Notes: generated by a model not told the origin, from the sequence alone. A DNA stretch of 64,000 nt from Cellulomonas soli (GCF_013409305.1 NZ_JACBZJ010000001.1:868001-932000), one strand, 5' to 3'. Counted from the first letter of the stretch, positions 11,584 to 21,073 are shown. Translations and numbers: made by a program.

Positions 11584-12993
11584 ATGAGCACGCAGACGAG
11601 CGCACCGACCGACCGCGTGCCGCACCCCCTGGTGGTCCGCACCGTCGCCCTCGGTGACGACGACCTCACCGGCCTCGGCGACCTCGCGGGCAGCCCCTTC
11701 ACCCGAGGTCCTGCCGGCCGACGCGCCGCGGACGCCGGCACGCCCGACCCCGCCGACCTACTCGGCCTGCTCCCCGCCGACGCCCCGCTCGCCTGGGTGC
11801 GACGCGGTGACGGGCTCGTGGCCTGGGGCGAGGCCCTACGGGTCGAGGTGCACGGCCCGGACCGCTTCGCGCAGGCCGAACGCGTCTGGCAGGAGGTGCT
11901 GGCCCACGCGATCGTGCGCGACGAGGTCCGCCTCCCCGGCACCGGCGCGGTCGCGTTCGGCTCGTTCGCCTTCGACGAGGACTCCCCCGCAGGCGGCGTC
12001 GTCGTGGTCCCGTCCGTCGTCGTCGGCCGACGGGGCGGACGCACGTGGCTGACCACGCTGACGACCGGCGCCCGGCTGCACGGCGCACCCCGGCTCGCCG
12101 ACGTGGTCGGCGACCGCACCCCCGTGCACGACCCCGGCGAGGTCACCTCGACCGACGGCGCCGTCGACGCCGCCGGGTGGCGGGACGTCGTGGCCCGGGG
12201 CGTGGCCGCCATCCGCGCCGGCGAGGTCGACAAGGTCGTGCTGGCCCGCGACGTCATCGCCCGCACGCAACGACCCGTCGACGTGCGCTGGGCGCTGCAG
12301 CGGCTGGCCGACGACTACGAGTCGTGCTGGACGTTCAGCGTCGACGGCCTCATCGGTGCCACCCCCGAGCTGCTCGTCCGCTCCGAGAAGGGCCTGGTCA
12401 CCTCGCGCGTGCTCGCCGGGACCATCCGCCGCACCGGCGACGACGCAGCCGACGTGGCGCGCGCCGCGATCCTCGCCCACTCCTCCAAGGACCTCGAGGA
12501 GCACGAGTACGCCGTCTCGTCCGTCGCCGGTGCTCTCGAGCCGTTCTGCTCCTCGACCAACGTGCCCGACGTGCCGTTCGTGCTGCACCTGCCGAACGTG
12601 CTGCACCTCGCCTCCGACGTCACCGGGGTGCTCGCGGCACCGACCGGCGAGCAGTCCCACCCCTCGTCGCTCGCGCTGGCCGCCGCGCTGCACCCCACGG
12701 CCGCCGTGTGCGGCACGCCGACCCAGGCGGCCCGTGCGCTGATCCGCCGGATCGAGGGCATGGACCGCGGTCGGTACGCCGGCCCGGTCGGCTGGTTCGG
12801 CGCCGACGGCGACGGCGAGTGGGGCATCGCGCTGCGCTCCGCGCAGGTCGACCCCGACGACGACCGGCGTGTGCGCCTGTTCGCCGGCTGCGGGATCGTG
12901 GCCGCCTCCGACCCGGCCGCCGAGCTCGCCGAGTCCGAGGCCAAGCTCATCCCCATGCGGCACGCGCTCGGCCGGGGCACCGGCGACCGCTGA
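11584..12993 (+). CDS. menF: Isochorismate synthase
   Basis: MenF converts chorismate to isochorismate, committing it to menaquinone. The 469-residue protein has a variable N-terminal half and a C-terminal chorismate-binding domain from about residue 200, with [10 protein letters not shown], the block [23 protein letters not shown] and YAGPVGWFG near the end. These are typical of MenF/EntC; the context of menD, menC and menB favours the menaquinone rather than the siderophore role. It ends 32 bases before the convergent htrA-like gene. Confidence 0.9.
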   Translation: MSTQTSAPTDRVPHPLVVRTVALGDDDLTGLGDLAGSPFTRGPAGRRAADAGTPDPADLLGLLPADAPLAWVRRGDGLVAWGEALRVEVHGPDRFAQAERVWQEVLAHAIVRDEVRLPGTGAVAFGSFAFDEDSPAGGVVVVPSVVVGRRGGRTWLTTLTTGARLHGAPRLADVVGDRTPVHDPGEVTSTDGAVDAAGWRDVVARGVAAIRAGEVDKVVLARDVIARTQRPVDVRWALQRLADDYESCWTFSVDGLIGATPELLVRSEKGLVTSRVLAGTIRRTGDDAADVARAAILAHSSKDLEEHEYAVSSVAGALEPFCSSTNVPDVPFVLHLPNVLHLASDVTGVLAAPTGEQSHPSSLALAAALHPTAAVCGTPTQAARALIRRIEGMDRGRYAGPVGWFGADGDGEWGIALRSAQVDPDDDRRVRLFAGCGIVAASDPAAELAESEAKLIPMRHALGRGTGDR

Positions 12994-13025
12994 GGTCACC
13001 CGGCGCCCCGGCCGGCGAGCCCGGC

Positions 13026-14756
13026 CTACTGGCCGGAGCCCTGCTGCTCCTGCTGCTGCTGGAACCACTCCCACAGCTGCTCGGGGGTCATGTCCTGCGG
13101 GTCGACGCTGCCGCTGCCGCTGTCGGAGCCGGAACCGGACGAGGTGTCCGTCGTCTCCTCCCGCGCCGCGAGGGTCACGTCGACGTCGATCGCCTTGCCG
13201 TCGCGCACGACCGTCAACGTCACCTGCGTGCCCGAGGTCAGCGCCCGCACGTAGGCGGTGAGCGACTCGGCGCCGCCGACGGTCTTGCCGCCGATCGCGA
13301 CGATCGTGTCGCCCTCCTGCAGGCCGGCCGTCGAGGCGGGCGAGTCCGAGCTGACGGACTGCACCACGGCCCCGCGGCGGGTCACGCCGTCGGCCGTGGC
13401 CGTGCCGTCGGCCAGGGTCACCCCGAGGAACGCGTGCTCGGCGGTGCCCGAGTCGATCAGCTGCGAGGCGACCGACGAGACGAGGTTCACCGGGATCGCG
13501 AACCCGATGCCGATCGAGCCGGAGTCGCTCGAGGTCGTCGCGATCGACGAGGTGATGCCGATGACCTCGCCCTTCGCGTTGAACAGCGGACCGCCGGAGT
13601 TGCCGGGGTTCACCGCGGCGTCGATCTGGATCGCGTTGGTCACGACGGTGTCCGAGGCGGTGCCCGTCTCGGACGTCGACACCGGGCGGTCGACCGCCGA
13701 GACGATGCCGGTCGTCACGGTGTTGGCCAGGCCGAGCGGGTTGCCGACCGCCATGACCGCCTCGCCGACCGTCACCGCGTCCGAGTCGCCCAGCGCGGCC
13801 GGGCTCAGGTCGTCGGGCGCGTCCGTCAGCTGCACGACGGCCAGGTCGGTCGTCGAGTCGGTGCCCACGATCGTCGCGTCGTACAGGCGACCGTCGCTGA
13901 GGGTGACCTGCACCGTGTCGCCCTCGGCGCCCTCGACGACGTGGTTGTTCGTGATGATGTGGCCCTCGGCGTCGATGATCACGCCCGAGCCCTCGGCGGT
14001 GCCGCTGCTGGTCGTCACCTGGATGGCCACGACCGAGGCCTGCACGGCGCTCGTCACGGCCTCCCAGTCGGGGTTGTCCGAGGTCGAGCCGGAGACCGGG
14101 ACCGACTCGTTCGTGGTCGTGCCGATCGAGGCGAGCGTCGACGGGCGCGTGGTGTCGTCGTCGCCGAACGCCCCGGTCAGGGCCGCCACGCCGAACGCGG
14201 ACGCCAGCGCGGCGATCACGCCGACCGAGGTGACCGGCAGCCAGATGCTGCGCCGCTTGGCGGGCGCACCCGACGGCTCGATCGACTGCAGGGGCACGTC
14301 ACCGGGCTGGGCCGGCTGGGCGTACGCGTACGAGGGCTGCTGAGGCACCTGCTGCGGCATCGGTGCGGGTGCCGGTGCGGCGCCGTAGGCCGCGGCGTGC
14401 GCGCGCTCCTGCGCCAGCCGGGCCTCGTGCTGCGCGCGCAGGTCGGCCGGGGCCGCCGGGTGCGGCGGCAGGAAGGGGTTCGTCGGGTGCGTCCCCGTGG
14501 GCTGCTGCACGGGCGGCGCCGGGACGACAGGCGCCACCGGTGCGGGAGCCGGCCCGGCCGGCAGGGGCTGGGTCTGCTGGACGGGCTGCACCGGTGCGCT
14601 CGGCTGCGCCGTCGGCGGCGTCGCCGGGGGCGGGGTCAGCGGCTGCGTGTCGGCCATCCGGGGAAGCGGCTGCGTCGCACCTGCGGGGGTGATCGGCTGC
14701 GTCTCGCCGAGCGGCTGGTCCTGCTGCGGGGTTCCCTGGTCGGGGGTCTCGGACAT
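13026..14756 (-). CDS. htrA: Membrane-anchored HtrA/DegP-type serine protease with PDZ domain
   Basis: A 576-residue trypsin-like protease of the HtrA class, probably acting on misfolded envelope proteins. The first 165 residues are a Pro/Gln/Ala-rich cytosolic region, one membrane segment lies around residues 171-195, and the protease domain follows. The catalytic triad is visible as His272 (TNNHVVEG), Asp304 (STTDLAVV) and Ser387 (NPGNSGGPL). A PDZ domain occupies about residues 440-530, then a Ser/Gly linker and Gln-rich tail. ATG 14756 is chosen because GAAGGAGG stands four bases before it; an upstream in-frame ATG has no such site. Confidence 0.9.
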   Translation of the reverse strand: MSETPDQGTPQQDQPLGETQPITPAGATQPLPRMADTQPLTPPPATPPTAQPSAPVQPVQQTQPLPAGPAPAPVAPVVPAPPVQQPTGTHPTNPFLPPHPAAPADLRAQHEARLAQERAHAAAYGAAPAPAPMPQQVPQQPSYAYAQPAQPGDVPLQSIEPSGAPAKRRSIWLPVTSVGVIAALASAFGVAALTGAFGDDDTTRPSTLASIGTTTNESVPVSGSTSDNPDWEAVTSAVQASVVAIQVTTSSGTAEGSGVIIDAEGHIITNNHVVEGAEGDTVQVTLSDGRLYDATIVGTDSTTDLAVVQLTDAPDDLSPAALGDSDAVTVGEAVMAVGNPLGLANTVTTGIVSAVDRPVSTSETGTASDTVVTNAIQIDAAVNPGNSGGPLFNAKGEVIGITSSIATTSSDSGSIGIGFAIPVNLVSSVASQLIDSGTAEHAFLGVTLADGTATADGVTRRGAVVQSVSSDSPASTAGLQEGDTIVAIGGKTVGGAESLTAYVRALTSGTQVTLTVVRDGKAIDVDVTLAAREETTDTSSGSGSDSGSGSVDPQDMTPEQLWEWFQQQQEQQGSGQ

Positions 14757-14882
14757 GTGCCCTCCTTCGTCGAGGACCATCAGACCCCCCGGGCCTGGAG
14801 GGACCCTTCACGAAACCTGGGAGCCGGCTTGGAGTTCCACAGGTGGCTTCGGACGTCCGACGCCCGAGCCAACGGGCCCCGC

Positions 14883-16820
14883 TCAGCCGAGGGCGGCGTC
14901 CACCGCGGCAGCCACGGCAGCGCCGATCCGGGCCGTCAGCGCACGGCGCCCCGACCGGTCCACGCGCACCTCGACGACGCTCGTACCCACACCCGGTGCC
15001 GCCAGCGCGGGCAGCAGGCCGTCGACGTCACCGACGTGCACGTGCCGCACGCCGTACGCCGCGCACAAGGCCGCGAGGTCCACGCCGTGCGGCGTGCCGA
15101 AGACGCGCTCGAACACGTCCGCGCGGGCCGGGTCGCCGTGCTCGAGCGTCGCGAAGATCGACCCGCCGTCGTCGTGCGCCACCACGATCTGCAGGTCGGC
15201 GCGCGCCTCGAGCGACCCCCGAAGCAGCCCACCCGCGTCGTGCAGGAACGTCAGGTCGCCCAGGTAGGCGCGCACCCGGCGGTGCGGCAGACCGAGCGCG
15301 ACCCCGGTCGCGGTCGCGACCGTGCCGTCGATCCCCGCCAGCCCCCGGTTGGCGAGCACGAGCGGAGGCACGTCCCAGCGGGCCACCAGGTCCAGGTCCC
15401 GCACCGGGTTGGACGAACCGACCACCAGGGCGTCCCCGGGCCTGCTCACCGCCGCGACCGCCCGCGCCAGGAGCGGGCCCGTCACACGCGGTCCGCTGCG
15501 CGAGGGCGGGGCGTCCGCACCCGAGTCGAGGACCTCGTCGATCGCGGCCAGTGCCGCCGAACCGGCCGTGCGCCAGGCCTCGAGCCAACCCGCGGGGGCG
15601 CCCACACGGCCGAGCCGCATCCGGGCGGGCACCTCGGTCAGCACGTCGGTCGCGTTGCGCGACGCGTCGGGCCACCCCGCACCGGACGGAGCGACGACCA
15701 GGACCTCGACGTCCTCGCGGCCGAGCAGACGTTGCACCGGCCGGGACAGCGTGGGGCGACCCAGGACGACGGCCCGACCCACCCGACCGCCCAGCCGCGG
15801 GTCGTCCAGCAGCAGGCGGTAGGCGCCGATCGCGTGCGGACCGCCGCGCACACCCGAGGACGGTTCCGCCAGGAGCGGCCAGCCGTTCGCCTCGGCGAGC
15901 GTCCTCGCCTCGGGACCCGCACCGTCCCCGGCGACCACCACGGTCGGCACGGCCCCGCGACCGCGCGTGCGGACCACCGGCACGGCGCCGGTCAGGGGCC
16001 CGCCCACGGCTCCGCCCAGGGCGGTCGTGGACACCGTCGGCAGGGCCGAGGTCGCCGTGCCCACCCGTGCACCGCCCTCGCTCGTCCCGCGCGGGAGCAC
16101 GTGCGTCAGCCCGGCACGCGACGGCACGGGCCAGGCGTCCCCGGCAGGAGCCAGCGGCTCCCGGTACGCCAGGTCGACGTGCACGGGCCCCGGGTGTGCG
16201 GTTCGGGCACCCGTCGCGGCTGCGAGCGCGCGGGCGAGGGTGCGGCGCAGGTCCCGGTCCTCCCCCGGCCTGCCGGTCGGCGCCGGGACGTCGATCGCGA
16301 GCCGCACCGCCGAGCCGAAGATGCCGACCTGCTCGGTCGTCTGGTTCGCGCCCGTGCCGCGCAGCTCGTGCGGCCGGTCGGCCGTGAGGAGCAGGAGCGG
16401 CACGCCGCTGTGGTGCGCCTCGAGGACCGCCGGGTGCAGGTTCGCCACCGCGGTGCCCGACGTCGTGACGACCACGACCGGGCGCAGCACGCCCTCGGCC
16501 TGGGCGGCCTTCGCCAGCCCGAGGGCGAGGAACCCGGCGTCCCGCTCGTCGATCCGCACGTGCAGGCGCAGGGCGGGGGCACCGGCCGGGCGCACGCCCT
16601 CGGGTCGGGCCGCGTCCGCGAGCGCGTAGGCGAGCGGGGCGCTGCGCGAGCCCGGGGCCAGCACGACGTCCTCGACACCGAGCGCCGCCACCGCCTGCAC
16701 GAGCACGCGGGCCGCGGTCACGGCGGGGTGCTCGCCCTGCGGCTCCTGAGCGCCTCCGTGCCCGCTGGACGGGTCGGACGGCCGGGGTGCGGGGTCGGAC
16801 GGCGTCACGTCGGCCATCAT
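14883..16820 (-). CDS. menD: 2-succinyl-5-enolpyruvyl-6-hydroxy-3-cyclohexene-1-carboxylate synthase
   Basis: MenD is a thiamine-diphosphate enzyme joining isochorismate and 2-oxoglutarate. The 645-residue protein has an N-terminal pyrimidine-binding domain (HVRIDERDAGFLALGLAKA), a central domain, and the C-terminal ThDP/metal site beginning GDLTFLHDAGGL near residue 520. Length is slightly above the usual 550-580 because of Pro/Ala-rich insertions. Two ATG codons are in tandem (16820 and 16817); the second overlaps the menC stop as ATGA, so either could be used. Confidence 0.92.
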   Translation of the reverse strand: MMADVTPSDPAPRPSDPSSGHGGAQEPQGEHPAVTAARVLVQAVAALGVEDVVLAPGSRSAPLAYALADAARPEGVRPAGAPALRLHVRIDERDAGFLALGLAKAAQAEGVLRPVVVVTTSGTAVANLHPAVLEAHHSGVPLLLLTADRPHELRGTGANQTTEQVGIFGSAVRLAIDVPAPTGRPGEDRDLRRTLARALAAATGARTAHPGPVHVDLAYREPLAPAGDAWPVPSRAGLTHVLPRGTSEGGARVGTATSALPTVSTTALGGAVGGPLTGAVPVVRTRGRGAVPTVVVAGDGAGPEARTLAEANGWPLLAEPSSGVRGGPHAIGAYRLLLDDPRLGGRVGRAVVLGRPTLSRPVQRLLGREDVEVLVVAPSGAGWPDASRNATDVLTEVPARMRLGRVGAPAGWLEAWRTAGSAALAAIDEVLDSGADAPPSRSGPRVTGPLLARAVAAVSRPGDALVVGSSNPVRDLDLVARWDVPPLVLANRGLAGIDGTVATATGVALGLPHRRVRAYLGDLTFLHDAGGLLRGSLEARADLQIVVAHDDGGSIFATLEHGDPARADVFERVFGTPHGVDLAALCAAYGVRHVHVGDVDGLLPALAAPGVGTSVVEVRVDRSGRRALTARIGAAVAAAVDAALG

Positions 16821-17821
16821 GCCCGAGCGTCCGGACCGTCACCGGCGCCCGACGTGCGGGCCAGCACCGCGTCGCGCCGTGCGAGCCAGCGCGCGGTCAC
16901 CGCAGGGTCGGCCGCCGTGCGCGCCAGCGCGGCCGGGTCCGGGGCGGTTCGGCGGACCGTGATCGCCCCGTCGACGGGCAGCAGCGGGTCGGTCACGACG
17001 TCGTCGGTGAACAGCTGCGCGGTGGCCAGGCCGCACGCGTACGGCAGCTCGGGCAGCGCCGCGGCGAGCGCCACGCCGGCGGCCAGCCCGATCGACGACT
17101 CGAGAGCCGAGGAGACCACGACGGGCAACCCCACCTGCTCGGCCAGACGCAGGCACGCCCGCACCCCGCCCAGCGGCTGCACCTTGAGCACGACGACGTC
17201 GGCCGCGTGCGCCCGGGCCACCGCGAGCGGGTCGGCGGCCCGGCGGATCGACTCGTCCGCGGCGATCGGCACGTGCGTGCGTCGCCGCAGGGCGGCCAGG
17301 TCGGCGACCGTGGGCACCGGCTGCTCGGCGTACTCCAGGCCGCCCGCGGCACGGTCGAGGACGACGAGCCGGGCGACGGCCGTGTCGAGGTCCCACGCGG
17401 CGTTGGCGTCGATGCGGATCGCGCCGTCGGGTCCGAGCGCGTCGCGGACGGCCTCGAGCCGGGCGATCTCGTCCGCGAGCCCCTGCCCGCGCTCGGCCAC
17501 CTTGACCTTCGCGGTGCGGCAGCCGGCCGACGCGGTGACGATCCGGTGGGCCTCCTCCGGGCCGACCGCGGGCACGGTGACGTTCACCGGCACGCGGTCG
17601 CGCACCGGTGCCGGCCACCCCTCGTCCGCGGCCTCACGGGCGCTGCGCCACCAGGGCGTCGACTCGGCGACGTCGTAGTCCCAGAACGGGCTGAACTCGC
17701 CCCAGCCGGCGTCGCCGCGCACGAGGAGGCCGTCGCGGACGGTCAGGCCGCGGAAGCGGGTGCGCAGCGGGATCGACCAGACGTGCAGGTCGGACGAGCC
17801 GGGGGCGAGGACGTCGGGCAC
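16817..17821 (-). CDS. menC: o-Succinylbenzoate synthase
   Basis: MenC dehydrates SHCHC to o-succinylbenzoate and belongs to the enolase superfamily. In this 334-residue protein the acid-base and metal residues are readable in order: KVKVAE (KxK), RIDANAAWD, YAEQPV, AADES and LKVQPLGG. The GTG start at 17821 stands 6 bases after TACCCT without a ribosome site, suggesting a leaderless mRNA. menD follows with a 4-base overlap, so the two genes are cotranscribed. Confidence 0.92.
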   Translation of the reverse strand: MPDVLAPGSSDLHVWSIPLRTRFRGLTVRDGLLVRGDAGWGEFSPFWDYDVAESTPWWRSAREAADEGWPAPVRDRVPVNVTVPAVGPEEAHRIVTASAGCRTAKVKVAERGQGLADEIARLEAVRDALGPDGAIRIDANAAWDLDTAVARLVVLDRAAGGLEYAEQPVPTVADLAALRRRTHVPIAADESIRRAADPLAVARAHAADVVVLKVQPLGGVRACLRLAEQVGLPVVVSSALESSIGLAAGVALAAALPELPYACGLATAQLFTDDVVTDPLLPVDGAITVRRTAPDPAALARTAADPAVTARWLARRDAVLARTSGAGDGPDARA

Positions 17822-17833
17822 CGTGCCAGGGTA
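17822..17833 (-). promoter_or_regulatory. Leaderless promoter -10 of menC-menD
   Basis: TACCCT (17833-17828, minus strand) is followed by GGCACG and the menC GTG. The six-base spacing fits transcription starting at the start codon. Confidence 0.5.
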
Positions 17834-17910
17834 GGCGCGCCGCCGGTGGGCCAGCGTCGACCGGGTGGGCCCGATCAGTGCGCCTGCGTCGGCCCGTGCG
17901 CCTGCGGCGG

Positions 17911-18234
17911 TCAGTGGGCCTGCGTCGAGAGGTTGAGGCCGACGACCCCGGCCACGATGAGCACCAGCGAGACCACCGTGACCACGGACATCCGCTCGTC
18001 GAGCAGCACGGCCGCGAGCACCGCGGTCAACGAGGCGCCCACACCGACCCAGACGCCGTAGGCGACGCCGACGGGCAGGGTGCGCAGCGCGAAGCTCAGC
18101 CCGGCGAACGACAGCGCCGCGAGCACGAGGAACGACACGCTCGGCCACAGCCGGCTGAACCCCTCCGAGTACTTCAGGCTCAGCGCCCAGCCCGCCTCGA
18201 GCATGCCGGACACGATCAGGACGACCCACGCCAC
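17911..18234 (-). CDS. SMR-family exporter, SugE/Gdx type
   Basis: A 107-residue four-helix small multidrug resistance protein. The N-terminal block with MLEAGWALSLKYSEGFSRL, including the key membrane glutamate, and the segment RTLPVGVAYGVW are close to E. coli SugE, now known as the guanidinium exporter Gdx, rather than to EmrE. The probable substrate is therefore guanidinium, though this is by family resemblance. The GTG at 18234 follows GGAGGTG. It lies just upstream of menC on the same strand. The 270 bases before it contain strong hairpins but no recognisable guanidine riboswitch core. Confidence 0.85.
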   Translation of the reverse strand: MAWVVLIVSGMLEAGWALSLKYSEGFSRLWPSVSFLVLAALSFAGLSFALRTLPVGVAYGVWVGVGASLTAVLAAVLLDERMSVVTVVSLVLIVAGVVGLNLSTQAH

Positions 18235-18279
18235 GGGACTGCACCTCCGCCGCACCGACAGGCTCGTGCACGGGGGCCT

Positions 18280-18346
18280 CCGCCTCGGGCGGTGCCGCAC
18301 CCGGCAGGGCGCTCACGGTCGGTGCCGATGCCGTGCGCGCCGGGTG
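18280..18346. other. Paired hairpins in the gdx/menB divergent region
   Basis: A long imperfect hairpin spans 18298-18346: arms CACCCGGC and GCCGGGTG, then GCGC/GCGC and ACGG/CCGT inside. A second, CCGCC-TCG-GGCGG, lies at 18280-18292. No gene ends here (gdx and menB diverge), so they are not simple terminators. They would lie in the 5' leader of gdx if it starts far upstream. The remainder of 18235-18504 shows only the menB -10 element. Confidence 0.5.
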
Positions 18347-18492
18347 GCAAGTTCCGCCGTCGCGCCCACGGGAGCCTCCATGGAAGCACGCCCCAGGGCC
18401 GTCCGGCACGGCTGGTGACCGATCTCACCGGAGCGTTCCCGGCCGCCCCGCCGCGGCCGGGGGCCGTCCGGAACGGCCCGGAGCCGCCCGGC

Positions 18493-18504
18493 TAGGGTGG
18501 CGGC
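18493..18504 (+). promoter_or_regulatory. Leaderless promoter -10 of menB
   Basis: TAGGGT (18493-18498) is followed by GGCGGC and the GTG of menB, the same six-base geometry as at menC and menE. Confidence 0.5.
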
Positions 18505-19476
18505 GTGACCGCCGCAGCGCTGCCCGACCCCGTCTCCGCCACGTTCGACCCGACGCGGTGGCGCACCGTCGCGGGCTTCGAGGACCTCACCGACATCACG
18601 TACCACCGGGGTGTCGCGCGTCCTTCGGCCGAGCAGTCCGCCGCCGGTGCGCACCAGCGGGACCTGCCCGTGGTGCGTGTCGCGTTCGACCGGCCCGAGG
18701 TGCGAAACGCGTTCCGTCCGCACACCGTCGACGAGCTCTACCGGGTGCTCGACCACGCCCGGATGACCTCCGACGTCGGCACCGTGCTGCTCACCGGCAA
18801 CGGGCCGAGCCCGAAGGACGGCGGCTGGGCGTTCTGCTCCGGCGGCGACCAGCGCATCCGCGGCAGGTCCGGTTACCAGTACGCCTCGGGCGACACGGCC
18901 GACGACGTCGACCCGGCCCGGGCGGGCAGGCTGCACATCCTCGAGGTGCAGCGGCTCATCCGCACGATGCCGAAGGTCGTCGTCGCCCTCGTCAACGGGT
19001 GGGCCGCCGGCGGCGGGCACTCCCTGCACGTCGTGGCAGACCTGACGATCGCCGGCCGCGAGCACGCCCGGTTCAAGCAGACCGACGCGAACGTGGGCTC
19101 GTTCGACGGCGGCTACGGCTCCGCTCTGCTGGCCCGTCAGGTCGGCCAGAAGCGTGCCCGCGAGATCTTCTTCCTCGCCCGCGAGTACACCGCGCAGGAC
19201 GCCTACGACTGGGGCGCTGTCAACGAGGTCGTCGACGACGCACTCCTGGAGGAGGCCGGGCTCGAGTACGCCCGGATCATCGCGACGAAGTCCCCGCAGG
19301 CGGTCCGCATGCTCAAGTTCGCCTTCAACCTGGCCGACGACGGCCTTGCCGGCCAGCAGGTCTTCGCCGGCGAGGCGACCCGGCTGGCGTACATGACCGA
19401 CGAGGCCGTCGAGGGCCGCGACGCGTTCCTGCAGCGCCGCGACCCGGACTGGTCGGGCTTCCCGTACGCCTACTGA
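18505..19476 (+). CDS. menB: 1,4-Dihydroxy-2-naphthoyl-CoA synthase
   Basis: MenB closes the naphthalene ring from o-succinylbenzoyl-CoA. The 323-residue crotonase-fold protein shows the active-site block WAFCSGGDQRIRG with the downstream YQYASG, the oxyanion loop region ADLTIAGREHARFKQTDANVGSFDGGYG, and the C-terminal FLQRRDPDWSGFPYAY typical of MenB. The N-terminal extension of about 45 residues is common in actinobacteria. The GTG start fits the -10 element 6 bases upstream. Confidence 0.95.
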   Translation: MTAAALPDPVSATFDPTRWRTVAGFEDLTDITYHRGVARPSAEQSAAGAHQRDLPVVRVAFDRPEVRNAFRPHTVDELYRVLDHARMTSDVGTVLLTGNGPSPKDGGWAFCSGGDQRIRGRSGYQYASGDTADDVDPARAGRLHILEVQRLIRTMPKVVVALVNGWAAGGGHSLHVVADLTIAGREHARFKQTDANVGSFDGGYGSALLARQVGQKRAREIFFLAREYTAQDAYDWGAVNEVVDDALLEEAGLEYARIIATKSPQAVRMLKFAFNLADDGLAGQQVFAGEATRLAYMTDEAVEGRDAFLQRRDPDWSGFPYAY

Positions 19477-19525
19477 CGGACACACGCGACCGACGGGTCA
19501 GCGCACGCGTCAGCAGCCAGACGGC

Positions 19526-19693
19526 TCAGCGGCCGGCGAACGCCCAGCCGACGAGGTCGACGACCTGGGCCAGGACGACGCCCGCCGCGACGAGCAGGCC
19601 GACCAGCACGACGGCGGACGTCACGACGGCACCGATCGCACGGACCCGCTCGGGGTGCTCGACGGCGCTGGTGCGGGGCGTGAAGGTGGTCAT
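19526..19693 (-). CDS. Small single-pass membrane protein, unknown
   Basis: A 55-residue protein with a polar N-terminus and one hydrophobic segment of about 27 residues (AVVTSAVVLVGLLVAAGVVL and onward) close to the C-terminus. I do not recognise a family. The ATG at 19693 lacks a strong ribosome site, and upstream codons in the same frame run into unlikely Arg/Ala-rich sequence. It lies between menB (convergent) and the DUF3048 genes (same strand). It could be a spurious ORF, but the coherent membrane segment makes a real gene plausible. Confidence 0.45.
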   Translation of the reverse strand: MTTFTPRTSAVEHPERVRAIGAVVTSAVVLVGLLVAAGVVLAQVVDLVGWAFAGR

Positions 19694-19800
19694 GGGACCA
19701 GCCAACGCCTTCGCGGGCGCGAGCGCGTCCACCCGACGGATCGCCCTGGGCGTGCCGCGCTCCACCCCGGGCGGGCACGGTGTCCACCTGCGGTCGTAGG

Positions 19801-19827
19801 GGCACCCTGAGTGCGACCCCGGGTGCC
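19801..19827 (-). terminator. Hairpin after the first DUF3048 gene
   Basis: GGCACCC and GGGTGCC pair perfectly around a 13-base loop, 14 bases beyond the DUF3048 stop on the minus strand. There is no T run, as is common in high-GC actinobacteria. Confidence 0.5.
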
Positions 19828-19840
19828 GCGGGGGAAGCGG

Positions 19841-20926
19841 TCAGGAGACCGTGAGCGAACCGGTGCCGGCCGGGACGAGCTCGACCCAGGTGTTGCCCGG
19901 CGCGAGCGTCGCGGGGGCGCCGTCGGAGGTGTACAGGAGCATCGGGGCGTCGGCCGCGGTCTTCTCCCAGCGCACCGGCACGGTCTTCCCGCCCGTCGCG
20001 AGCACGCCGTCGCCCGAGCCGACCAGGTCGTACGTGGGCACGGGCGTCCCCCCTTGGGCGCCGAACCCCGTGTTGGGGTGGTTCGCCGTGATCGAGACGA
20101 CGTTCACCGCGGACAGGCGTGCGCCGCTCGCGGCCGTCGCCGGCGTCGTGCCCTCCGACCGCAGCCAGGTGCCGCTCGCACCGTCCCAGGACCAGCTCGG
20201 GCTGGACGCGGCCGACAGGCGGAAGGCGAGGGTCGTCGCCGGTGTGCCCGTGCTGACCGCGGTCGCGCGCTCCGCCGAGCGGGCGATGGCGAACTGCTCG
20301 GCGGGTGGTGCGGAGTGGTCGGCGTCGGCGATGCCCCACCACGTCTCGGGCGTGCCGTACACGTTGTGGGGGGCCGATCGGGTGCTGACCCGGTACATGC
20401 CGGGGGCGCCGGCGTCGTGGCTGATCATCTGCACGCCGCTGGCCTCGACGAGCGCCAGGATGCCCGGCTGCCCGCCGGAGAAGGCCAGCAGGCCGTGCAG
20501 CGGCTGCAGGATCAGCGGGTCCATCGGACGCACCGAACGGATCGGTCCGACCTCGGCGGGCACCTGGGAGTGGAAGACCGCGACGAACCGTGACACGTCG
20601 AACTCGACGATGGTCTCCCAGACGACGTCCGCCTGGTCCAGGCCGGTCTGCGGGCGGGCGAGGGCCGTGTTCTCGATCTTCACGGCCAGTGCGGGCCGCT
20701 GCGCGACCTCGGCGACGGCGACACCCGTCAACGGCCAGGTGATCGGCACCACGGGTGCGGGCGGGGCGGACTTCGCGGCGACGACCGTGGGGCCGATGGT
20801 GACCGCCGGGACCGGCGCGGGGTCGACCGCTCCACCGCTGCACGCCGTCAGGGCGAGCACACCGACGAGCGCACTCAGGGCCGTCAGCCGGTGCCGTGCT
20901 CCCGGTCGTGCGAACGCTGCGGTCAT
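19841..20926 (-). CDS. DUF3048-domain lipoprotein (YerB-like), copy 1
   Basis: A 361-residue secreted lipoprotein: an N-terminal signal peptide ends in the lipobox LTAC, followed by a short linker and a DUF3048 domain. Recognisable blocks are ALAVKIENTALARPQTGLDQADVVWE, repeated in near-identical form in copy 2, FVAVFHSQVPAEVGPIRSVRPMD and the C-terminal GSLTVS. The family's molecular role is unknown (B. subtilis YerB belongs to it). The ATG 20926 follows GGGGGAG. The neighbouring gene on the same strand is a paralogue, so the pair arose by tandem duplication. Confidence 0.85.
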   Translation of the reverse strand: MTAAFARPGARHRLTALSALVGVLALTACSGGAVDPAPVPAVTIGPTVVAAKSAPPAPVVPITWPLTGVAVAEVAQRPALAVKIENTALARPQTGLDQADVVWETIVEFDVSRFVAVFHSQVPAEVGPIRSVRPMDPLILQPLHGLLAFSGGQPGILALVEASGVQMISHDAGAPGMYRVSTRSAPHNVYGTPETWWGIADADHSAPPAEQFAIARSAERATAVSTGTPATTLAFRLSAASSPSWSWDGASGTWLRSEGTTPATAASGARLSAVNVVSITANHPNTGFGAQGGTPVPTYDLVGSGDGVLATGGKTVPVRWEKTAADAPMLLYTSDGAPATLAPGNTWVELVPAGTGSLTVS

Positions 20927-20971
20927 CGTCGTCTCCCCCGTCCGTGCCGCACGGGTGCCGGACACGCTCCG

Positions 20972-21015
20972 TGAGAGGCCCGGCTGAGGCCCGACTCAGG
21001 CACAGCTGAGGCCCG
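20972..21015. repeat. Short degenerate repeats between the DUF3048 genes
   Basis: The gap between the two lipoprotein genes holds several imperfect copies of GCTGAGGCCCG and its inverse form CTCAGGC. They may form alternative hairpins downstream of copy 2. No function is assigned. Confidence 0.4.
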
Positions 21016-21073
21016 GCGGCACGCTCCAGCCTCTCAGACGGGCCCGACGGCGTGCACCGCGACGCGCGGCCCG

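Noticed and set aside
12045..17678. A 1877-codon open frame on the plus strand
   Set aside because: It runs antisense or out of frame across menF, htrA, menD and menC, and its product is an Arg/Gly/Ala/His-rich sequence typical of GC-rich shadow frames with no recognisable domain.
18235..18420. A guanidine riboswitch before the gdx-like gene
   Set aside because: Hairpins are present, but none of the conserved core sequences of guanidine-I, -II or -III could be found; one GGACGGCC element alone is not enough. Kept only as a structured region.
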